A stretch of DNA of 10,936 nucleotides. Source: Paracoccaceae bacterium. GTDB taxonomy: Bacteria > Pseudomonadota > Alphaproteobacteria > Rhodobacterales > Rhodobacteraceae. Numbering within the stretch: position 1 is the stretch's first letter; each line of letters begins with the position of its first letter. The DNA lies in assembly GCA_007131945.1 (NCBI GenBank), contig SLPP01000117.1, positions 1-10,936 on the forward strand. The letters are read 5' to 3'. The position numbers were made by a program, and so were the translations under genes. Shown piece after piece: positions 6,051-10,936 of this stretch. Under the pieces are notes generated by a model, which had not been told where the DNA came from, did not search any database, and was given only the letters and a program-made list of their open reading frames with translations.

Positions 6051-6069
6051 GTGATCGCACCGCAATCAC
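6051..6069. promoter_or_regulatory. Inverted repeat GTGAT-N9-ATCAC upstream of paaX
   Basis: GTGAT (6051-6055) and ATCAC (6065-6069) flank 9 nt, and two inner bases on each side also pair (GC/GC). The element sits in the tetR-paaX gap, about 70 bp before the chosen paaX start. The same arms and spacing occur at 897-915 upstream of the amphi-Trp gene. It may be an operator for a regulator outside the window. Confidence 0.35.
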
Positions 6070-6135
6070 CCGCAAGGGTTTCATCGGCCCGGTTTTGTGG
6101 CAGGATGGCGCGAGGGAGAGCCGACGGAGACAGGG

Positions 6136-7062
6136 GTGACGGCGCAACCGAGACGCCAGGGCGCGGGCAATCCGCTTGCCGCGATCCTCGCGGCGCAGCC
6201 GCTGCGCGCCGGTGGCTTCATCGTCACGCTCTATGGCGATGTCGTCGTGCCGCGCGGCGGCGAGGTCTGGATCGGCAACGTCATCGAGACCTGCGCCGCG
6301 GTGGGGATCAGCGAGACGCTGGTGCGCACCGCGGTCTCGCGGCTGATGGCGGCGGGGCAGCTTGCGGGCCGGCGCACGGGACGGCGCGGCTTCTACCGTC
6401 TCGGCCCGGCGGCCGAGGCCGAGTTCGCCGCCGCCGCGCGCGCGATCTACGGCCCGCCCGAACCCTGCTCCTGGCGCTTCCTGGTCCTGCCCGAGGCCGA
6501 GGCCGAGGCGCAGATGGCCGCGCTCGAACGCCAGGGCCATGCCCGGCTGCGCCCGCAGCTCGCCTTCGGCCCCGACCGCGCGCCGCCGCCCGAGGGCGCG
6601 CTGGTCTTTCCGACCCGGCCCGAGGGCGAGACCGGGCTCCTGCCCGCCTTCGCCGCCGCCGCCTTCGACCTCGCGACGCATGCCCGTGCCTATGACGAGT
6701 TCCGCGCCCGATTCGCGCCGCTCCTGCCTTCGGCATCGACGCTGCCGGGGCCCGAGGCGCTGACCGCGCGGCTCGTGCTCGTGCATGCCTATCGCGAGGT
6801 CCTGCTGCGCGACCCCCGCCTGCCGGTCGAGGCGCTGCCCGCCGACTGGCCGGGACATGCCGCCCGCGCGCTTTTCGGGCGGATCTATCGCGCGCTCTCC
6901 ACCGCCGCCGATTCGCACATCGCGCGCCGGTTCGAGGCGACCGGCGGCCCGCTCCCGGCCACGAACGCGGTCACCCGGGCGCGCCTCGCCGCCCTCGCCG
7001 GGGATGCCGCCGCCGAACCGGCACCGGATCAGGGCCTTGCACGTCGACGGCTGCGGGAGTGA
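6136..7062 (+). CDS. paaX: PaaX-family phenylacetate repressor
   Basis: A 308-residue cytoplasmic repressor; in characterised members, phenylacetyl-CoA relieves DNA binding at paa promoters. The N-terminal winged helix (about 22-90) contains the family segments GGFIVTLYGD, PRGGEVWIGNV, LVRTAVSRLMAAGQL and RTGRRGFYRL. The C-terminal domain shows YDEFRARFAPLLP (about 186-198) and VHAYREVLLRDPRLPVEALP ADWPGHAARALF (about 216-247), close to the E. coli PaaX pattern. A GTG at 6136 is chosen as start because GGAGA lies 5 nt upstream; in-frame alternatives are a GTG at 6097 with no good ribosome-binding site nearby. The C-terminal tail is Ala/Arg-rich. The gene lies directly upstream of the thiolase/paaABCD operon, with a long inverted repeat between them, so it is the likely repressor of that operon. 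Confidence 0.88.
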   Translation: MTAQPRRQGAGNPLAAILAAQPLRAGGFIVTLYGDVVVPRGGEVWIGNVIETCAAVGISETLVRTAVSRLMAAGQLAGRRTGRRGFYRLGPAAEAEFAAAARAIYGPPEPCSWRFLVLPEAEAEAQMAALERQGHARLRPQLAFGPDRAPPPEGALVFPTRPEGETGLLPAFAAAAFDLATHARAYDEFRARFAPLLPSASTLPGPEALTARLVLVHAYREVLLRDPRLPVEALPADWPGHAARALFGRIYRALSTAADSHIARRFEATGGPLPATNAVTRARLAALAGDAAAEPAPDQGLARRRLRE

Positions 7063-7064
7063 AA

Positions 7065-7122
7065 ACATGTCACAGAAATCCCGGAAATATTCGTTGCATT
7101 GTGACATGTGGCGATCTATATG
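7065..7122 (+). promoter_or_regulatory. paa operon promoter with 45-bp inverted-repeat operator
   Basis: ACATGTCACA (7065-7074) and TGTGACATGT (7100-7109) are perfect 10-bp inverted arms separated by 25 nt. The promoter reads TTGCAT (7094-7099), 17 nt, TATATG (7117-7122), so the right arm sits in the -35/-10 spacer and the left arm just upstream. Long-spaced dyads fit the PaaX family, whose E. coli site also has widely separated arms, but the arm sequence here differs. The left arm starts 2 nt after the paaX stop codon. Confidence 0.65.
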
Positions 7123-7155
7123 GTGACCAGCCGGTCAGCGAATGGGGGGAGCCTG

Positions 7156-8361
<1,206 letters not shown>

Positions 8362-8376
8362 CGGAAGGGAAATGCC

Positions 8377-9354
8377 ATGTATGCACAGATGGTGAAGTCC
8401 GAAGCCACCAACGACGATCCGGAAAAGCTCGCCGCCTTCCAGGCGCGGATCGACGCGAACGAGAAGATCGAGCCCAAGGACTGGATGCCCGAGGGCTACC
8501 GCAAGACGCTGATCCGCCAGATCGGCCAGCACGCGCATTCCGAGATCGTCGGCCAGCTGCCCGAGGGCAACTGGATCACCCGCGCGCCGACGCTCGAGCG
8601 CAAGGCGATCCTGCTCGCCAAGGTGCAGGACGAGGCCGGGCACGGCCTCTACCTCTACTGCGCGGCCGAGACGCTGGGGATCTCGCGCGACGAGATGACC
8701 GAGATGCTGCTCTCGGGGAAGATGAAGTATTCCTCGATCTTCAACTACCCGACGCTGAACTGGGCCGATATCGGCGCGGTGGGCTGGCTCGTCGATGGCG
8801 CGGCGATCATGAATCAGGTGCCGCTGCAGCGGACCTCGTTCGGCCCCTATTCCCGCGCCATGATCCGCATCTGCAAGGAAGAGAGCTTCCACCAGCGGCA
8901 GGGCTACGACATCATGATGAAGATGGCCAGGGGCTCGCCCGAGCAGAAGGAAATGGCGCAGGATGCGCTCAACCGCTTCTGGTACCCGTCGCTGATGATG
9001 TTCGGCCCGTCCGACAAGGACTCGGTCCATTCCGCCCAGTCGATGGCCTGGAAGATCAAGATCAACACCAATGACGAGCTGCGGCAGAAATTCGTCGACC
9101 AGACCGTGCCGCAGGCCGAGTATCTCGGCCTGACCATCCCCGACCCCGATCTGAAATGGAACGAGGAGAAGGGCGGCTACGACTTCTCCGAACCCGACTG
9201 GTCGGAATTCTACGACGTGCTCAAGGGCAACGGGCCCTGCAACCGCGACCGGATCGAGGCGCGGCAGGAAGCCTGGGAGAAGGGCCGCTGGTTCCGCGAC
9301 GCGCTGGTTGCCCATGCCGAGAAACGCGCCGCGCGCCGCGTCGCGGCCGAGTGA
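8377..9354 (+). CDS. paaA: Phenylacetyl-CoA 1,2-epoxidase, catalytic subunit PaaA
   Basis: A 325-residue catalytic diiron subunit of the multicomponent monooxygenase that converts phenylacetyl-CoA to its ring 1,2-epoxide. Four-helix ferritin-like fold; likely iron ligands are E56 (HSEIVG), the EAGH motif E86/H89 ([10 protein letters not shown]), and E169/H172 ([13 protein letters not shown]). [17 protein letters not shown] (61-77) and [27 protein letters not shown] in the second half are typical of PaaA. The C-terminus ends in a basic Ala/Arg tail. The ATG at 8377 has GGAAGGG 7-13 nt upstream. Gene order thiolase-A-B-C-D, with an 11-nt gap to paaB, indicates one transcript. The paired PaaC, PaaB and (beyond the right edge) PaaE would complete the complex. 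Confidence 0.95.
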   Translation: MYAQMVKSEATNDDPEKLAAFQARIDANEKIEPKDWMPEGYRKTLIRQIGQHAHSEIVGQLPEGNWITRAPTLERKAILLAKVQDEAGHGLYLYCAAETLGISRDEMTEMLLSGKMKYSSIFNYPTLNWADIGAVGWLVDGAAIMNQVPLQRTSFGPYSRAMIRICKEESFHQRQGYDIMMKMARGSPEQKEMAQDALNRFWYPSLMMFGPSDKDSVHSAQSMAWKIKINTNDELRQKFVDQTVPQAEYLGLTIPDPDLKWNEEKGGYDFSEPDWSEFYDVLKGNGPCNRDRIEARQEAWEKGRWFRDALVAHAEKRAARRVAAE

Positions 9355-9365
9355 GGGAGACGAAC

Positions 9366-9650
9366 ATGTCAAGCGAATGGCCCCTCTGGGAGGTCTTCAT
9401 CCGCGGCCAGCACGGGCTGAACCACCGCCATGTCGGCTCGCTCCACGCGCCCGACGCGGAGCTGGCGATCCGGCATGCCCGCGACGTCTATACCCGCCGC
9501 AACGAGGGCGTCTCGATCTGGGTGGTGAAATCGGCCGACATCACCGCGTCGAGCCCCTCCGACAAGGGGCCGCTCTTCGAGCCGTCGAATTCCAAGGTCT
9601 ACCGCCACCCGACCTTCTACGACATTCCCGACGAAGTGGGGCATATGTGA
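9366..9650 (+). CDS. paaB: Phenylacetyl-CoA epoxidase subunit PaaB
   Basis: A 94-residue small subunit of the phenylacetyl-CoA epoxidase, needed for activity and thought to link PaaAC units. It shows WPLWEVFIRGQHGLNHRHVG (5-24), SLHAPDAELAIRHARDVYTR (25-44), and the family close EGVSIWVVKSADI / FEPSNSKVYRHPTFYDIP, a near full-length match to known PaaB. GGGAG lies 6 nt upstream of the ATG. The stop codon TGA at 9648-9650 shares its last base with the ATG of paaC, a typical translationally coupled pair. Confidence 0.95.
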   Translation: MSSEWPLWEVFIRGQHGLNHRHVGSLHAPDAELAIRHARDVYTRRNEGVSIWVVKSADITASSPSDKGPLFEPSNSKVYRHPTFYDIPDEVGHM

Positions 9651-10495
9651 TGCCGTCGCTGCCTGACATCATGACGCCGGACGCCGAGGCGCTGGCCAGG
9701 GCCGCCGGCAAGGGCAAGGGCGCGCCCTTGGAGGCCGGTTCGCCCGAACACGACCTCTTCACCGGGCTCACCCGGCTCGGCGACAACACGCTGATTCTCG
9801 GCCACCGGGTCAGCGAATGGTGCGGCCACGCGCCGGTGCTCGAGGAGGACATCGCGCTGGCCAACATGGCGCTCGACCTGATCGGCCAGACCCAGCTCTG
9901 GCTCGGCCTCGCCGGCGAGGTCGAGGGGCACGGACGCTCGGCCGACGACCTCGCGTTTTTGCGCGACGCCTGGCATTTCCACAACGTGCTCCTTGTCGAG
10001 CGCCCCAACCGCGATTTCGGCCACACGCTGATGCGCCAGTTCCTGTTCGACGCCTGGCATCAGCCGATGCTCAGGGCGCTCGAGGACTCCGCCGACGACC
10101 GCATCGCCGACATCGCCCGCAAGGCCGGCAAGGAAGTCGCCTACCACCTCGAACGCTCGGCCGACCTTGTGATCCGCCTCGGCGACGGGACCGAGGAAAG
10201 CCACGCGAGGATGCAGGACGCGCTCGACCGGCTCTGGCCCTATGTCGGCGAGATGTTCCACGCCGACGAGGTCGATGTCCGCCTCGCGCATGAGGGGGTC
10301 ATGCCCGACCCCGCCGGCCTGCGCCCGACCTGGGACGCGACCGTGGACGAGATCCTCGCCGAGTCGACGCTCGCCCGGCCCGAGGGCGACTTCTTCCACA
10401 AGGGCGGCAGGCAGGGCCGGCATACCGAGCATCTCGGCCATCTCCTCGCCGCCATGCAATGGCTCCAGCGCGCCTATCCCGGCGCGAAGTGGTGA
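9650..10495 (+). CDS. paaC: Phenylacetyl-CoA epoxidase structural subunit PaaC
   Basis: A 281-residue ferritin-like partner of PaaA that lacks a functional diiron site in characterised members and serves in complex assembly. It contains LGDNTLILGHRVSEWCGHAP (about 43-62), EEDIALANMALDLIGQTQLWL (split here, about 65-85), DAWHFHNVLLVERPNRDFG (about 107-125) and EVAYHLERSADLVIRLGDGTEES, all characteristic. The first 30 or so residues (Ala/Gly/Lys-rich) extend beyond E. coli PaaC (about 248 residues); starting at the coupled ATG is favoured by the TGATG overlap with paaB. A later in-frame ATG at residue 8 is possible. The C-terminal HKGGRQGRHTEHLGHLLAAMQWLQ is typical. Confidence 0.93.
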   Translation: MPSLPDIMTPDAEALARAAGKGKGAPLEAGSPEHDLFTGLTRLGDNTLILGHRVSEWCGHAPVLEEDIALANMALDLIGQTQLWLGLAGEVEGHGRSADDLAFLRDAWHFHNVLLVERPNRDFGHTLMRQFLFDAWHQPMLRALEDSADDRIADIARKAGKEVAYHLERSADLVIRLGDGTEESHARMQDALDRLWPYVGEMFHADEVDVRLAHEGVMPDPAGLRPTWDATVDEILAESTLARPEGDFFHKGGRQGRHTEHLGHLLAAMQWLQRAYPGAKW

Positions 10496-10499
10496 CGAC

Positions 10500-10936
10500 A
10501 TGCAGCCGGACACCGACACGGTCTGGCGCTGGCTTTCCGAGGTGCCCGATCCCGAGATCCCGGTGATCTCGATCACCGAGCTTGGCATCGTCCGCGACGT
10601 GGACTGGCGGGACGACACGCTCGTCGTGACCGTCACGCCGACCTATTCGGGCTGCCCCGCGACCAGCGTCATCAACCTCGAGATCGAGAAGAAGCTGCGC
10701 GACAAGGGCGTCGAGAAGATCGAGCTCAAGCGCCAGCTCTCGCCGCCCTGGACGACCGACTGGATCGCCGAGGAGGCGAAGGAGAAGCTGCGCGCCTACG
10801 GCATCGCGCCGCCCATCGAGGGCACCGGCGCCGAGGGCGTCGTCGCCGGCCGCGTCCGGCGGCTCACCGGCGAGCGGCTCACCGTCCCCTGCCCGCGCTG
10901 CGGCTCGCCCGACACCCGCCTCGTCAGCCAGTACGG
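10500..10936 (+). CDS. paaD: Phenylacetate pathway protein PaaD, cut by the window edge
   Basis: At least 145 residues of PaaD, a member of the MIP18/DUF59 family related to iron-sulphur cluster assembly, thought to support maturation of the epoxidase and its reductase. Visible: VPDPEIPVISITELGIVRDV (15-34), the conserved YSGCPATSVI with C52 (49-58), SPPWTTDW (81-88), and CPRCGS with C131/C134, the first half of a C-terminal zinc-ribbon-like Cys4. The second CxxC should lie just past the right edge. The gene starts 4 nt after the paaC stop. The upstream base composition offers only a weak ribosome-binding site, so coupling to paaC is likely. Confidence 0.93.
   Translation, partial: MQPDTDTVWRWLSEVPDPEIPVISITELGIVRDVDWRDDTLVVTVTPTYSGCPATSVINLEIEKKLRDKGVEKIELKRQLSPPWTTDWIAEEAKEKLRAYGIAPPIEGTGAEGVVAGRVRRLTGERLTVPCPRCGSPDTRLVSQY

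Noticed and set aside
6097..6135. Upstream GTG start of paaX at 6097
   Set aside because: No convincing ribosome-binding site precedes it and the added residues are not conserved-looking; the GTG at 6136 has GGAGA at 5 nt.
5386..7107. Minus-strand open frame of 573 codons
   Set aside because: Antisense to tetR and paaX, starts inside the paa operator and has no recognisable motifs.
9308..10495. 395-codon version of paaC
   Set aside because: The first 114 codons overlap paaA and paaB in another frame; the PaaC family start and TGATG coupling support 9650.
10556..10580. CGGTGAT-N4-ATCACCG inverted repeat inside paaD
   Set aside because: It encodes the conserved VISITELG segment, has a 4-nt spacer unlike the N9 elements, and is explained by codon choice in a conserved motif.

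Overview
The window is GC-rich (roughly 70 % by eye) with strong G/C third-position codon use and tightly packed operons. Its gene content (ethylmalonyl-CoA mutase, amphi-Trp protein, DUF2783 protein, a paa cluster starting with the thiolase) suggests an alphaproteobacterium, most likely Rhodobacterales/Rhodobacteraceae. That placement is inferred from protein style and was not tested by a search.

Layout, left to right. (1) 1-359, minus: N-terminus of ethylmalonyl-CoA mutase (ecm/meaA), running off the left edge, with a good promoter at about 400-429. (2) 584-871, minus: small amphi-Trp domain protein. (3) 1031-1507, minus: MarR-family regulator, divergent from a compact plus-strand operon at 1613-4393. 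That operon encodes an MBL-fold protein with a degenerate metal site, a class A FAD aromatic hydroxylase of the MhpA type and a 62-residue DUF2783 protein. The divergent region holds an inverted repeat covered by two opposed promoters. (4) A GC hairpin at 4401-4434 separates this operon from a convergent minus-strand pair at 4439-5331: a small four-helix membrane protein with an HxH motif, reminiscent of heme-copper oxidase subunit I or NnrS, and a single-domain cupin. (5) 5434-6036, plus: TetR-family regulator, divergent from the cupin, with two related 16-bp palindromes between them. (6) 6136-7062, plus: PaaX-type repressor. (7) 7156-10936, plus: phenylacetate operon, consisting of 3-oxoadipyl-CoA thiolase, paaA, paaB, paaC and a right-truncated paaD. 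A 45-bp inverted repeat lies over its promoter.

How the parts may work together. The right half is the classical aerobic hybrid phenylacetyl-CoA pathway: PaaABC(E) epoxidises phenylacetyl-CoA, and the thiolase releases acetyl-CoA and succinyl-CoA. Ethylmalonyl-CoA mutase belongs to the acetyl-CoA assimilation route that many members of this group use instead of the glyoxylate shunt, so the neighbourhood fits growth on aromatic acids. The left half carries two separately regulated cassettes: MarR / MBL / FAD hydroxylase / DUF2783 and TetR / cupin / membrane protein. Their substrates cannot be read from sequence. They are the best candidates for something undescribed.

The most checkable novel-looking observations are the loss of the three site-2 metal ligands in the MBL protein, the operator and promoter arrangements in front of three transcription units, and a shared GTGAT-N9-ATCAC element upstream of two otherwise unrelated genes.
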